Shown piece by piece: positions 32,052-42,426 of a stretch of DNA of 64,000 nt (positions are counted from its first letter, which is position 1; every line of letters starts with the position of its first letter). The position numbers and the translations under genes were made by a program. The stretch comes from Streptomyces naganishii JCM 4654 (GTDB lineage Bacteria > Actinomycetota > Actinomycetes > Streptomycetales > Streptomycetaceae). The notes beneath the pieces are model-generated. The model worked only from the letters and a program-made list of their open reading frames with translations. It did not search any database and had not been told where the DNA came from. The stretch is taken from NCBI RefSeq assembly GCF_014650575.1, contig NZ_BMVF01000007.1, forward strand, positions 310,001-374,000, in the 5' to 3' direction.

Positions 32052-32095
32052 GGCGCCCCCGGCAGGACTCGAACCTGCGGCCAAGCGCTTAGAAG
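32052..32095. repeat. attR: 44-bp copy inside intact tRNA-Arg
   Basis: Perfect match to 16050-16093. It spans from just past the tRNA 3' end through the T-arm to the 3' side of the anticodon arm, so integration regenerates a full tRNA. Confidence 0.95.
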
Positions 32096-32126
32096 GCGCC
32101 TGCTCTATCCACTGAGCTACGGGGGC
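32054..32126 (-). tRNA. tRNA-Arg (anticodon TCT)
   Basis: 73 nt, minus strand. Acceptor GCCCCCG pairs with CGGGGGC, D-arm GCTC/GAGC, anticodon loop CTTCTAA giving anticodon TCT (reads AGA/AGG), T-arm GCAGG-TTCGAGT-CCTGC, discriminator G, CCA not encoded. The 5' half is chromosomal and the 3' half was supplied by the AICE at integration. AGA is very rare in Streptomyces. Confidence 0.95.
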
Positions 32127-32408
32127 CTGGTGTGGTGGCCTCGGTCGTGGTGCCCGGGTGTGGGCTGATCCTTGACGTTGCCGGGGACAAGGATAGGGCT
32201 CCCGGATCCGTGTCCCTGTTGCTTCGCCTCCGTGGCTCAATGTGGAGGTTCGGTGAAGCGGTCCTGATAATCGCAGGCAGGTACGAATCGTGCACCGCTT
32301 TTCGCCTCCGGCGCACCGGGTGTTGTGCACTCGTTATGCCTTGACTGTGCCCGCGCCCCAGTCATCCCTTCCGTCCCTTGTGTTCTATCGGCACGCAGAC
32401 ATGCTCAT

Positions 32409-34061
32409 ATGCTTCAGAATTCCCCTAAAATTGGGCATTCTTCGCATGTGGTGACCTTGGACGTACGGCCTCAGCTGCTCGAAGCACTCTCCGCCCTGCG
32501 CGACCGTGTCGCCGCCGCACGCTTCCCGCTGCCCCTCGCCGGGGCCCCGCGCGCGCGTGCCAACCGCGACGAACTGCTCGCACAGCTCGACGACTACTTG
32601 GTGCCCCGGTTGAGAGAGCCCCAAGCGCCGTTGCTGGCCGTCGTCGGGGGCTCCACGGGCGCCGGGAAGTCGACACTCGTCAACTCCCTTGTGGGACGGC
32701 GGGTCACCGAGGCGGGAGTACTGCGGCCGACGACCCGCAACCCCGTGCTGGTCTGCCACCCGGAGGACCATCACTGGTTCAGCGGCGTACGGGTGCTGCC
32801 CGACCTCCCGCGCGTGTGGGAGCCCCGGTCCGACCCGCTGGCCGCAGACGACCTGCTGAACCCCGAGGACGATCCCGCGCGGGTGCTGCGCCTGGAGACC
32901 GTCGAGACCGTGCCCCCGGGCCTCGCCCTTCTCGACGCCCCCGACATCGACTCCCTGGTCGCCGACAACCGCGCCCTCGCCGCGGAACTCATCTGCGCCG
33001 CGGACATCTGGGTGATGGTCACCACCGCGGCCCGCTACGCCGACGCCGTGCCCTGGCACCTGCTGCGCACCGCCAAGGAGTACGACGCCATGCTGGTGAC
33101 CGTGCTGGACCGGGTGCCCCACCAGGTCGTCTCCGAGGTCTCCCGGCAGTACGGCGCCCTGCTGACCAAGGCGGGCCTCGGCGACGTACCGCGGTTCACG
33201 GTGCCGGAACTGCCCGAGTCCGCCTGGGGCGGCGGACTGCTGCCCGCCACCGCCGTCGCGCCGCTGCGCACCTGGCTGGTCCACCAGGCCCAGGACAGCG
33301 CCGCCCGGCAGCACGCGATGGCACGCACCGCGCACGGCGTCCTCGACTCGCTGAAGTCCCGGATGCCCGAACTGGCGAGCGCCACCGCCGCGCAGTACGC
33401 GGCCGCCCTCCGCCTCACCTCCGCCGTCGACAGCGCCTACGACACCGAGCACGCGCGCGTGCGCGCCCGGCTCCAGGCCGGCGCCGTCCTCGCCGGCGAC
33501 GCCCTCAAGCGGTGGCGCGCCTTCCCGCTGGACTGCACCGCCCCCGAACTTCTGGACGCGCTCGTGGAAAGCCTCGGCGCCCTGCTGCTGTGCTCCGTCA
33601 CCGCCGCCGACGAACGCGTCGACGACGCCTGGCGGCGCGAACCCGCCGCCGGCGCCCCCGGGCTCGCCGCCCGCGACACCACGTACGAGAACGCCGAGCA
33701 CCGCATCGGCATGGCCGTACGGCGGTGGCGGCGCGAACTGGAGGAGTACGCCGAGGACGAGGTGAGCCGCCTGGACCGCAGTGCCGCCCCGGACCCCGAG
33801 GTCGTCGCCGCCCTGGCCGCGACCGGGCTGCTGGGCGGACGCCGCGCCCGGTCCGCCGGCGAGGGGCTGGCCGAGCGGATCGGCGCCCACGGCGCGCTGC
33901 GGCTGCGCGACCGCGCGGGGCGGCTGCTCGCCGACTACCTGGACCGGGTGATGCACACCGAGCGCGAGCGCCGGCTGGCCCCGCTCGACGCCCTTGAGGT
34001 GCATCCGGAGCCCCAGGCCGAACTCATTGCCGCGCTGTCCGTACTGCTGAAGGAGAGGTGA
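32409..34061 (+). CDS. dynA: dynamin-like GTPase DynA
   Basis: 550 aa from this ATG. G1/P-loop [17 protein letters not shown] (~residue 85), a switch region [12 protein letters not shown]3 [11 protein letters not shown], and G4-like VTVLDRVP lie in the N-terminal GTPase domain; the rest is helical without a membrane span. Directly followed by a second GTPase with membrane helices and by ssbB. In S. venezuelae the DynA-DynB pair stabilises FtsZ rings at sporulation septa. Start uncertain: no good RBS; GTG codons at 32448 or 32451 (giving VTLDVRPQ) are plausible alternatives. Identification rests on motifs and gene order. Confidence 0.78.
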   Translation: MLQNSPKIGHSSHVVTLDVRPQLLEALSALRDRVAAARFPLPLAGAPRARANRDELLAQLDDYLVPRLREPQAPLLAVVGGSTGAGKSTLVNSLVGRRVTEAGVLRPTTRNPVLVCHPEDHHWFSGVRVLPDLPRVWEPRSDPLAADDLLNPEDDPARVLRLETVETVPPGLALLDAPDIDSLVADNRALAAELICAADIWVMVTTAARYADAVPWHLLRTAKEYDAMLVTVLDRVPHQVVSEVSRQYGALLTKAGLGDVPRFTVPELPESAWGGGLLPATAVAPLRTWLVHQAQDSAARQHAMARTAHGVLDSLKSRMPELASATAAQYAAALRLTSAVDSAYDTEHARVRARLQAGAVLAGDALKRWRAFPLDCTAPELLDALVESLGALLLCSVTAADERVDDAWRREPAAGAPGLAARDTTYENAEHRIGMAVRRWRRELEEYAEDEVSRLDRSAAPDPEVVAALAATGLLGGRRARSAGEGLAERIGAHGALRLRDRAGRLLADYLDRVMHTERERRLAPLDALEVHPEPQAELIAALSVLLKER

Positions 34062-34064
34062 CCG

Positions 34065-36353
34065 GTGACCGCCGTCACTGACCAGAACCGAACGGAACAC
34101 ACCGATCAGACGGAGGGCACGGTCACCACGGACAGGGAGATGACCGAGATCACCGGGAACCCGCCGGAGCAGCGGGGGGCCGACGGGGCCGACGTTGCTG
34201 GTGGGCCTGCGGGGGCCGGTGGGGCCGGTGGAAACGCTGCAGCCGGTGGGACTGGCGGTGGTGTTTCCGGCGGCGCGGCCGAGCCGGGGGCCGCCGTGTC
34301 GGCGGACTCCGCGGACGGCCGCGGGGGTCCGGACCGTCCGGACGGTCCCGACGGCCCTGGGGCCAGGGCCACGGAGGGGATGAGCGCCCACGCGCGCGTG
34401 GAGCACGGAGACCGCCACGCGCGCGTGGAGCACGACGACCGGCAAGCCGCGCGTGCGAAGGAGGACGACGGGCGCGCCGCAGGCGCCGAGGAAGGCGACC
34501 GGCACGCGCGCGCCAAGGACGATGAGCGACACGCCCGCGTGAAGGACGATGACCGACACGCGCGCGTGAACGACGATGAGCGGCAGGCGCGCGTGCAGGA
34601 CGACGGCCGGCAGACGCGGGCCAAGGACGACGGCGACCGGGAGCGCACGGAGCCCGAGGACATCTGGGACGACGGGCTGATCGCGCGCCGCGTCACCGAG
34701 TCCAGCGCCGCCGAACTCGCCCCGGTCGTCGAACCCCGGGTCTCCAGGCCGCTGCCCGTGACCCCGCTGGCGTACGACGGGCCGCTGCGGTCGCGCCTGG
34801 ACGCGCTGCGCGAGCTGGTGGGCCTGTCCCGCACCCGGCTCGACAGCCGCACCCTCGCCGAGGCCGGCCGAGTCCTCGACGAGGCGGCCGCGCGGCGCCG
34901 GCTCTCCGGGCAGCACACCGTCGTGGCCATCGCGGGCGCGACCGGCAGCGGCAAGTCGCAGCTGTTCAACGCGCTCGCCGGAGTGGCGATCTCCGAGACC
35001 GGCGTACGGCGCCCGACGACCGCGGCCCCCATCGCGTGCAGCTGGAGCGACGGCGCGGCGAGCCTCATCGACCGCCTGGGCATCCCGGGCCGGCTGCGCA
35101 GACGCCCGGTCCAGGGCCCCGACGGCGATCCGCAGCTGCGCGGCCTGGTCCTTGTCGACCTGCCCGACCACGACTCGGCCGCCGTGCAGCACCGCGAGCA
35201 CGTGGACCGGATCCTCGGACTCGTCGACGCCGTGATCTGGGTCGTCGACCCGGAGAAGTACGCCGACGCGGTCCTCCACGAGCGCTACCTGCGGCCGCTC
35301 GCCGGCCACGCGGAGGTCATGTTCGTCGTCCTCAACCAGGTGGACCGGCTGCCCGGGGAGGCCGCCGACCAGGTCCTCGACGACCTGCGGCGGCTGCTCG
35401 ACGAGGACGGGATCGCCCTCGGCGAGCACGGCGAGCCCGGCGCGACCGTGCTGGCCCTGTCCGCGCTCACCGGGGAAGGAATCGGCGAACTGCGCGAGGC
35501 GCTCGGCCAGTTCGTGGCGGAACGCGGGGCGGCCGCGCGGCGCATCGCCGCCGACGTGGACGCGGCGGCGCTGCGGCTGCGGCCCGTCTACGCGACACCG
35601 CGCCGCGCCGGGCTCAGCGAGGAGGCGCGCGAGGAGTTCGCGGCCCGGCTCGCGGACGCGGTGGGCGCCACCGCCGCCGGCGAGGCCGCCGAACGCGCCT
35701 GGCTGCGCAACGCCGGCCGGGCGTGCGGAACCCCGTGGCTGCGGCTGTGGCGGTGGTACCAGGACCGCAGCGAGCCGCCCACCGGCCGGCTGCCGGTGCG
35801 CGCCCAGCCGGACGAGGAGGCCACCGCACGCCAGCGCGTCGAACAGGCGGTCCGTACGGTGGCCGACCGAGCCTCGGCCGGACTGCCGACGCCCTGGGCG
35901 CAGGCGGTGCGCGAGGCCGCGGTGCGCGGGGCCCACGGGCTGCCCGAGGCGCTGGACGAGCTGACGGCGCGGGCCGGGCTGTCCCCGGGGCGGCCGCCGC
36001 GGCCCGGCTGGTGGCCGGCGGCGGTCCTCGCGCAGGCCTCGATGACGATCCTCCAGGTCGTCGGGGGGCTGTGGCTGGTGGGCCAGATCATCGGGGTGAT
36101 GTCGCCGAACCTCGGGGTGCCCGTGCTGCTGATGGTCGCGGGCATCGTCGGCGGGCCGCTGGTGGAGTGGAGCTGCCGGATCGCGGCGCGCGGACCGGCG
36201 CGGCGGTACGGGCAGGAGGCGGAGCGCCGGCTGCGCGAGGCCGCGGCGGGCTGCGGCAGGGCCCGCGTCCTGGATCCGGTGGCGGCGGAACTGCTGCGCT
36301 ACCGCGAGGTGCGGGAGCAGTACGCACGGGTCATGAGGGCGGGGGTGCGCTGA
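34065..36353 (+). CDS. dynB: membrane-bound dynamin-like GTPase DynB
   Basis: 762 aa, GTG start with AGGAGAGG, 3 bases after dynA. Residues 1-110 are Gly/Ala/Asp low complexity; ~105-195 is a run of degenerate charged repeats (DERHARVKDDDRHARVNDDE). The GTPase domain starts ~275: P-loop AGATGSGKSQLFNALAG, VRRPTTAAP, G3 LVDLPDHDS, G4 LNQVDRLP. Two membrane helices near 655-710 (MTILQVVGGLWLVGQIIGVM, LGVPVLLMVAGIVGGPLVEW) precede a helical tail. Known DynB is the septal membrane partner that recruits DynA. Confidence 0.82.
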   Translation: MTAVTDQNRTEHTDQTEGTVTTDREMTEITGNPPEQRGADGADVAGGPAGAGGAGGNAAAGGTGGGVSGGAAEPGAAVSADSADGRGGPDRPDGPDGPGARATEGMSAHARVEHGDRHARVEHDDRQAARAKEDDGRAAGAEEGDRHARAKDDERHARVKDDDRHARVNDDERQARVQDDGRQTRAKDDGDRERTEPEDIWDDGLIARRVTESSAAELAPVVEPRVSRPLPVTPLAYDGPLRSRLDALRELVGLSRTRLDSRTLAEAGRVLDEAAARRRLSGQHTVVAIAGATGSGKSQLFNALAGVAISETGVRRPTTAAPIACSWSDGAASLIDRLGIPGRLRRRPVQGPDGDPQLRGLVLVDLPDHDSAAVQHREHVDRILGLVDAVIWVVDPEKYADAVLHERYLRPLAGHAEVMFVVLNQVDRLPGEAADQVLDDLRRLLDEDGIALGEHGEPGATVLALSALTGEGIGELREALGQFVAERGAAARRIAADVDAAALRLRPVYATPRRAGLSEEAREEFAARLADAVGATAAGEAAERAWLRNAGRACGTPWLRLWRWYQDRSEPPTGRLPVRAQPDEEATARQRVEQAVRTVADRASAGLPTPWAQAVREAAVRGAHGLPEALDELTARAGLSPGRPPRPGWWPAAVLAQASMTILQVVGGLWLVGQIIGVMSPNLGVPVLLMVAGIVGGPLVEWSCRIAARGPARRYGQEAERRLREAAAGCGRARVLDPVAAELLRYREVREQYARVMRAGVR

Positions 36354-36429
36354 GCGGACTCTGCCGGAGGGGCATGGGGGGCGCCGGTCGCCCACTCCGT
36401 TGATCGCGTACTCCGTTCGGGTGGGCGAG

Positions 36430-36456
36430 TTTTCCACAGGCGGGCGCTGTTCCACA
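36430..36456. promoter_or_regulatory. two DnaA-box-like 9-mers upstream of ssbB
   Basis: TTTTCCACA (36430-36438) and TGTTCCACA (36448-36456) both end in TCCACA, the core of Streptomyces DnaA boxes (consensus near TTGTCCACA), 18 bases apart in the same orientation. They lie in the 250-bp gap between dynB and ssbB. Confidence 0.45.
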
Positions 36457-36602
36457 GGGCCCGGCGGGCTCGGCCCGGCGGCGGCAGTCTGGTTCCGCGG
36501 CGATCGCGACGGAGCGGTTGCCACGACGGACGCAGCCGTACGGGACGGGCCCGTACGCGTCTTCACCCGGCCCCGGACGGGCCGGCGAGGGAGGGGTTCA
36601 CG

Positions 36603-37079
36603 ATGAACGAGACGATGGTCTGCGCGGTGGGCAACGTGGCGACGCAGCCGGTCTACCGGGAGCTGGCGTCGGGCGCGTCGGCGAGGTTCCGGCTGGCGGT
36701 GACCTCGCGCTACTGGGACCGGGAGAAGGGCGCCTGGACCGACGGGCACACCAACTTCTTCACGGTCTGGGCCAATCGCCAGCTGGCGTCGAACGCGGTG
36801 GCCTCGCTGAACGTCGGCGACCCGGTCGTCGTGCAGGGCCGGCTGAAGGTGCGCGCGGTGCCCCGGGACGGCAACACCCGTACCTCGGCGGACATCGACG
36901 CCGTGGCGATCGGCCACGACCTCGCCCGGGGCACGGCGGCCTTCCGCCGCACGAGCAGGCCCGACAGCACCACGGCCGCGATGCCCGCACAGCCCGAGCC
37001 CAGTTGGGAGACCCCGCCTGAGGACGCGGCCGAGGACACGGCGCCACAGCAGCAGCGGGAACCCGCGGCGGTCACCTGA
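36603..37079 (+). CDS. ssbB: paralogous single-stranded DNA-binding protein SsbB
   Basis: 158 aa. A complete OB fold (MVCAVGNVATQPVYRELASG, WTDGHTNFFTVWANRQLASN, VVVQGRLKVRAVPRDGNTRT). The C-terminal 45 residues are Pro/Glu/Gln-rich and end in PAAVT, without the acidic DxxPF tip of the essential SSB. That is the known character of Streptomyces SsbB, which acts in chromosome segregation during sporulation rather than general replication. Good RBS (GGGAGGGG-like). Follows dynAB, in line with a sporulation gene cluster. Confidence 0.9.
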   Translation: MNETMVCAVGNVATQPVYRELASGASARFRLAVTSRYWDREKGAWTDGHTNFFTVWANRQLASNAVASLNVGDPVVVQGRLKVRAVPRDGNTRTSADIDAVAIGHDLARGTAAFRRTSRPDSTTAAMPAQPEPSWETPPEDAAEDTAPQQQREPAAVT

Positions 37080-37294
37080 GCACCGGTCCCCGGACGGTTC
37101 TTCCGCCGTACCCGGGCAGTTCGCCGGCCGTTCTCCGGCGATAACGATTCCGAGTCGGATCAGTCATCTGACGATATGACAGCGGGTAGTGGTGCCCGTG
37201 ATCCATAGGATGCCGAACAGGCTCTGTGGGCTTGAAGATTCTGCTGGTGGGACCGCGCCCCCACGTCAACGGGTCCCGCTCGAAGGGGAATTCT

Positions 37295-38698
37295 GTGTGT
37301 GCTTCGTACGCTGCGCCGTTCACGCGCAGTCGAGGGGCGGGCCGACGCACCGCCGCACTCCTGGTCTGCGGGCTGGCGGCCGCCGGTGTCGTGGCCGCCG
37401 CCGGGCCGGCCGCCGCCGCGGGGACGCCGCGGGGCCAGGGCGGGGCGACCGCCACCATCGGCAGCCTCAAGACGTACGGCACCGCCGTCATCCATGACAA
37501 GGACGGGAACTACCAGGTCTCCGCCGGACTGTTCCAGATGTTCGTCGACGGCGGCGGCATGCTGCAGACGTACTCCGTCGACCTGCGCAACCCCACGCAG
37601 AAGGACGCCAAGTACCACGAGACGCCGTGGAGCGGCACCTCGCTGGGGACGAACAAGAACGCCGGCCGGATCCGCTGGATCCTGCAGAACTCCTACCCGC
37701 AGGTGAACGACCTCGCGGCGCTCGCCGCCAAGGCGGGCGTCAAGAGCCTCACCGAGCAGGACGCGGCGGCCGGCACCCAGGTGGCGATCTGGCGCTACTC
37801 CGACGGCGCACGCGTCGACGCCGTCGGCCCGCAGGCCGAGAAGCTCGCGGACTACCTCCAGGGGGGCGCCGGCGACCTGCCCGAGCCGAAGGCCTCGCTG
37901 ACGCTGGCCCCGCCCGCCGTCTCCGGCCGGCCCGGCAAGCGGCTGGGTCCCGTCACGGTGCACACGGACGCGAGCAGCGTGACGGTGACGCCTCCGGCGG
38001 ACGCGGCCGCCGACGGCGTACGGATCGTGGGGAGCGACGGCAAACCCGTCACCTCCGCCAAGGACGGCAGCCGGCTCTTCTTCGACGTCCCCGAGGACGC
38101 GGCGGCCGGCGGTGCCGAGCTGACCGTCCAGGCCTCCACCACCGTGCCGGTCGGCCGCGCCTTCACCGCGGACAGCCGCAGCCAGACCCAGATCCTCGCC
38201 GGCTCCAGCGAGTCCACGGTCGCCGCGACCGCCACCGCGGCCTGGGCCGCCGAGGGCGCGATACCCGCCCTGTCCGCGGTGAAGGACTGCGCGAAGAACG
38301 GCCTGGACATCACGGCGGTCAACAAGGGCGACAAGGCGTTCACCTTCGAGCTGCTGGGCACGGAGCACACCATCCCGGCGGGCGCGTCCCCGACGGTCAC
38401 GATCCCGCTCCAGGAGGACCAGGCCTACGACTTCACGATCACGTCCCCCTCAGGCCGGGGCCAGCGCTTCACCGGCGTCCTCGACTGCAGGACCGAGGGC
38501 GCGGCGATCGGCACGACCACCCAGACGCTCAGCGCACCCAGCCCCGCCACGGTCGGCGGCACCGCGCCGGGCACCAACCTCGCCGACACCGGCGGCACCA
38601 GCACCACCCCGCTGATAGCCGCCATCGGCCTCAGCCTCCTGGTCCTCGGCGCCACGGCCCTGAGCATCGTCCACAAGAAGCGCACCACGCAGAACTGA
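37295..38698 (+). CDS. sortase-anchored TQXA (thioester-type) surface protein lacking the Cys
   Basis: 467 aa, GTG start behind AAGGGGAA. Signal peptide with TAALLVCGLAAAGVVAAAG; a thioester domain with VSAGLFQMFVDGGGMLQTY at ~75-93 and the TQXA motif GTQVAIWRYSDG (Gln162); a middle Ig-like region; C-terminal sorting signal NLADTGG (LAXTG class), a membrane helix (LIAAIGLSLLVLGATALSIV) and basic tail KKRTTQN. In thioester domains a Cys in a YCID-like motif bonds to the TQXA Gln; here the motif is YSVDL with Ser94, so no thioester can form. Probably an adhesin-like cell-wall protein with a structural or lost binding role. Confidence 0.87.
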   Translation: MCASYAAPFTRSRGAGRRTAALLVCGLAAAGVVAAAGPAAAAGTPRGQGGATATIGSLKTYGTAVIHDKDGNYQVSAGLFQMFVDGGGMLQTYSVDLRNPTQKDAKYHETPWSGTSLGTNKNAGRIRWILQNSYPQVNDLAALAAKAGVKSLTEQDAAAGTQVAIWRYSDGARVDAVGPQAEKLADYLQGGAGDLPEPKASLTLAPPAVSGRPGKRLGPVTVHTDASSVTVTPPADAAADGVRIVGSDGKPVTSAKDGSRLFFDVPEDAAAGGAELTVQASTTVPVGRAFTADSRSQTQILAGSSESTVAATATAAWAAEGAIPALSAVKDCAKNGLDITAVNKGDKAFTFELLGTEHTIPAGASPTVTIPLQEDQAYDFTITSPSGRGQRFTGVLDCRTEGAAIGTTTQTLSAPSPATVGGTAPGTNLADTGGTSTTPLIAAIGLSLLVLGATALSIVHKKRTTQN

Positions 38699-38719
38699 CC
38701 GGCGAAGACCGACGATCCT

Positions 38720-38920
38720 TGCCAATTCCACAACGAGTGCCAAGCACACGTCTTCCACACGCTCTTCGATGACTTCTGCGATGCCGACGAGCCCGGGCGA
38801 TACCTCGGGGTCAGGCTGAGGACTGTGGAAGAGGTCGTCCTCATGCGTGAACTGGGCATCATGCTCAACGCCGCGGCGGCCGAGGCACCCAACGACGCCG
38901 ATCTGAGCGCCTCAACGTGA
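38720..38920 (+). pseudogene. fragment of a small conserved protein
   Basis: The frame ending at 38920 reads FHNECQAHVFHTLFDDFCDA, GRYLGVRLRTVEEVVLMREL and LNAAAAEAPNDADLSAST, a sequence that looks like a genuine conserved protein. No start codon with RBS precedes it; the frame abuts the stop of the surface-protein gene. I take it as the C-terminal remainder of a truncated gene. A TTG at 38719 is not in frame. Confidence 0.5.
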
Positions 38921-39068
38921 GCCGCAGCGTTGAGTGTCCAAAGGCAGTGAAAGGGCGCTCAACGATGACCAACGTCGACAGCTGCCGACAGCTCAGCAGT
39001 AGTCAAGGCGTTGATCGGTAAGGCGGCCGCCGGCCATGGCCGCCGGTAATCAGTTTTGGCTGTACAGA

Positions 39069-39476
39069 TCACACATCGCCGAGCTGAGCGGCCAGGAAAA
39101 CCGCTGCCACCGAGGGGCGGACTGCGTATGTCGCGCCCGTGCTCCCCTCGGGTGCCTCCCACCAGTAGAACGGAAGCCGCCGCCCACTGTTGCTGTGTCC
39201 CTTGCTCATCCCGGACAGCACTCCTGCCACGCGCCGCGCCGGATCACGCTCGTTAGGCCCGCCCAGAGCCTTGTCCACCAGCTCCGTGCAGTGGATCCTC
39301 CGGCCAGGGTTGCGCGCCAGGTACTCGAGCACTTGCCGGGCCTGCGGTGCGAGTTCAGCCAGGAACTCCGCGGCGCTCTGCAAGTCCTCCGGACCCCATT
39401 CCGGGGCGCCGTAGTGCCCCGCTTCGCCCGAGTGCTCAGCCCATCGCGGATCAACCTCAGACAGATACTCCGTCAT
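39069..39476 (-). CDS. DUF6416-like protein of unknown function
   Basis: 135 aa. The middle resembles a winged helix (LAPQARQVLEYLARNPGRRI, CTELVDKALGGPNERDPARR VAGVL split by a loop), followed by a beta hairpin with LPFYWWEAPEGS and a C-terminal helix. It resembles small Streptomyces proteins with a DUF6416 domain; function unknown. The inner ATG with GGGGCGGG upstream is chosen over one 42 bases earlier. Isolated, between two degenerate genes, so its own integrity is likely but expression uncertain. Confidence 0.65.
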   Translation of the reverse strand: MTEYLSEVDPRWAEHSGEAGHYGAPEWGPEDLQSAAEFLAELAPQARQVLEYLARNPGRRIHCTELVDKALGGPNERDPARRVAGVLSGMSKGHSNSGRRLPFYWWEAPEGSTGATYAVRPSVAAVFLAAQLGDV

Positions 39477-39601
39477 GCCCGCCCCCAACAGTTCGTGCGC
39501 AGTGTGTGTCGTTGGCACCGTACAGAGTCACCAGGACACTGCGTGTCGAATCCGTGTCGGAGTTCTACTGACAAGCCGCTCAGCTGAGGAAGAGCCACAG
39601 G

Positions 39602-40080
39602 TCAAGGGGAGGATGGGAAGCCACAGAGCGCCTTCTGAGCGCCTGGCCCTGGGGCTCGGCTCGTCGTACCTAGCCACCCAGCGAGCACCCAGAAGTCGGC
39701 GTCTTCCAGGCCCTTGGTCGGGTCGACGCGATGAAGAAGCGCCGGCCCGGCATGTTGGGCGGCGACCCAGAGGCGGTCCATGCTGCTGATCTCGTCGTCG
39801 ACCCAGATGAACGGCCGGCCATTGGCCCACTCGACGAGATGACGGGTCTTCCAGTGCAGGCCCCGCGGACTGTCGTCGGCACAGGCGTCCGGCCACGCCA
39901 TGACGGGCAGTCGTGGCAGTCCGATGCGTGGGGCGACGGCCTCGTTTGCCTCCTCCATCCATGCCGAGGCCCACACGAGATCACAGCCCAGGGCCGTGAG
40001 GCGCAGCCCAAGATCAGGGTCAAGCCGCCCGAGCAGGGGGTTTCCCTGGTCGACGGCCACCTCAAGGCCGGAGGCAGGGG
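39602..40080 (-). pseudogene. HAD-like hydrolase lacking its catalytic N-terminus
   Basis: Homology to Streptomyces HAD-domain proteins begins at NPLLGRLDPDLGLRLTALGC and continues through LVWASAWMEEANEAVAP, GLHWKTRHLVEWA, RPFIWVDDEISSMDRLW and HRVDPTKGLEDADFWVLAGW. The nucleophile motif (LDVDGxL) that should precede this block is absent; upstream sequence in frame is unrelated. Without the nucleophilic Asp it cannot be a phosphatase, so this is a truncated gene. The acid motif WVDDE is intact. Confidence 0.7.
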
Positions 40081-40324
40081 TGCGCAGACTGCTGGCTGAC
40101 GACCCGTGGCAGGGGTGGCACTCTGTGTCCTGGCCGTCCCTGGGCCGTGCGAGGGCGCCCGAGGCCACTCAACGACAACCGACAGTGAGGACGGGCCGCA
40201 GCTCCCACCAGCGAAACCCCAGGTCAGAGGCGCCCGGCCTTACTGGTTTCCGCTACGGGGTGGCGGTCAGGCAAGATGGGGTGTATCTGCCCACTGCCAG
40301 TTTCAAGCTGCCGGACGGTTTCTC

Positions 40325-41989
<1,665 letters not shown>

Positions 41990-41997
41990 TCCAGCAG

Positions 41998-42426
41998 ATG
42001 CGCCACACCTACCGCTGCCCGCTGCGCTGGGCGGACATGGACGCGTACGGCCACGTGAACAACGTGGTGTTCCTCCGCTACCTGGAGGAGGCCCGCATCG
42101 ACTTCCTGTTCCGCCCGGACAAGCAGTTCAAGCAGGGGTCGGTCGTGGCGCGCCACGAGATCGACTACAAGCGCCAGCTCGTCCACCGGCACGCCCCGGT
42201 GGACATCGAGCTGTGGGTCACGGAGATCAGGGCCGCCTCCTTCACCCTCGCCTACGAGGTGAAGGACGGCGACCAGATCTACGTCCGGGCCTCCACGGTG
42301 ATCGTTCCCTTCGACTTCGAGGCCCAGCGGCCGCGCCGGATCACCGAGGAGGAGCGCGAGTTCCTCCGGGAGTACACCGACGACGGGTCGCAAAAGGCCG
42401 ACGAGGAGGAGGCCGTCGCCGCATGA
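41998..42426 (+). CDS. hotdog-fold acyl-CoA thioesterase
   Basis: 142 aa. The 4HBT signature RWADMDAYGHVNNVVFLRYL with catalytic Asp near residue 16 and EEARIDFLF identify a YbgC/FadM-like thioesterase that hydrolyses acyl-CoA. An acidic C-terminal tail (KADEEEAVAA) is typical of the actinobacterial members. Nine bases separate it from ettA, and ATGA couples it to the next gene, so the three form an operon. Substrate chain length unknown. Confidence 0.9.
   Translation: MRHTYRCPLRWADMDAYGHVNNVVFLRYLEEARIDFLFRPDKQFKQGSVVARHEIDYKRQLVHRHAPVDIELWVTEIRAASFTLAYEVKDGDQIYVRASTVIVPFDFEAQRPRRITEEEREFLREYTDDGSQKADEEEAVAA

Larger units (their letters stand above)
16050..32095. mobile_element. integrated AICE (pSAM2-type) at tRNA-Arg
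   Basis: About 16 kb bounded by 44-bp perfect direct repeats. The right copy is the 3' part of an intact tRNA-Arg(TCT); the left copy is a displaced 3' fragment. The content is the full AICE set: tyrosine integrase and excisionase next to the tRNA, a primase-polymerase plus RepA-like ATPase, an FtsK/TraB single-protein DNA translocase, spd-type membrane proteins, and GntR and XRE regulators. Cargo includes a cytosine methyltransferase, a GGDEF protein and a RapZ-like protein. No core gene looks broken, so it may be able to excise and transfer. AICEs move double-stranded DNA by a TraB motor rather than a type IV secretion system. Confidence 0.93.

Noticed and set aside
32385..36917. 1510-codon minus-strand frame opposite dynA-dynB
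   Set aside because: The plus strand encodes two complete GTPases with all G motifs; the opposite frame has no domain.
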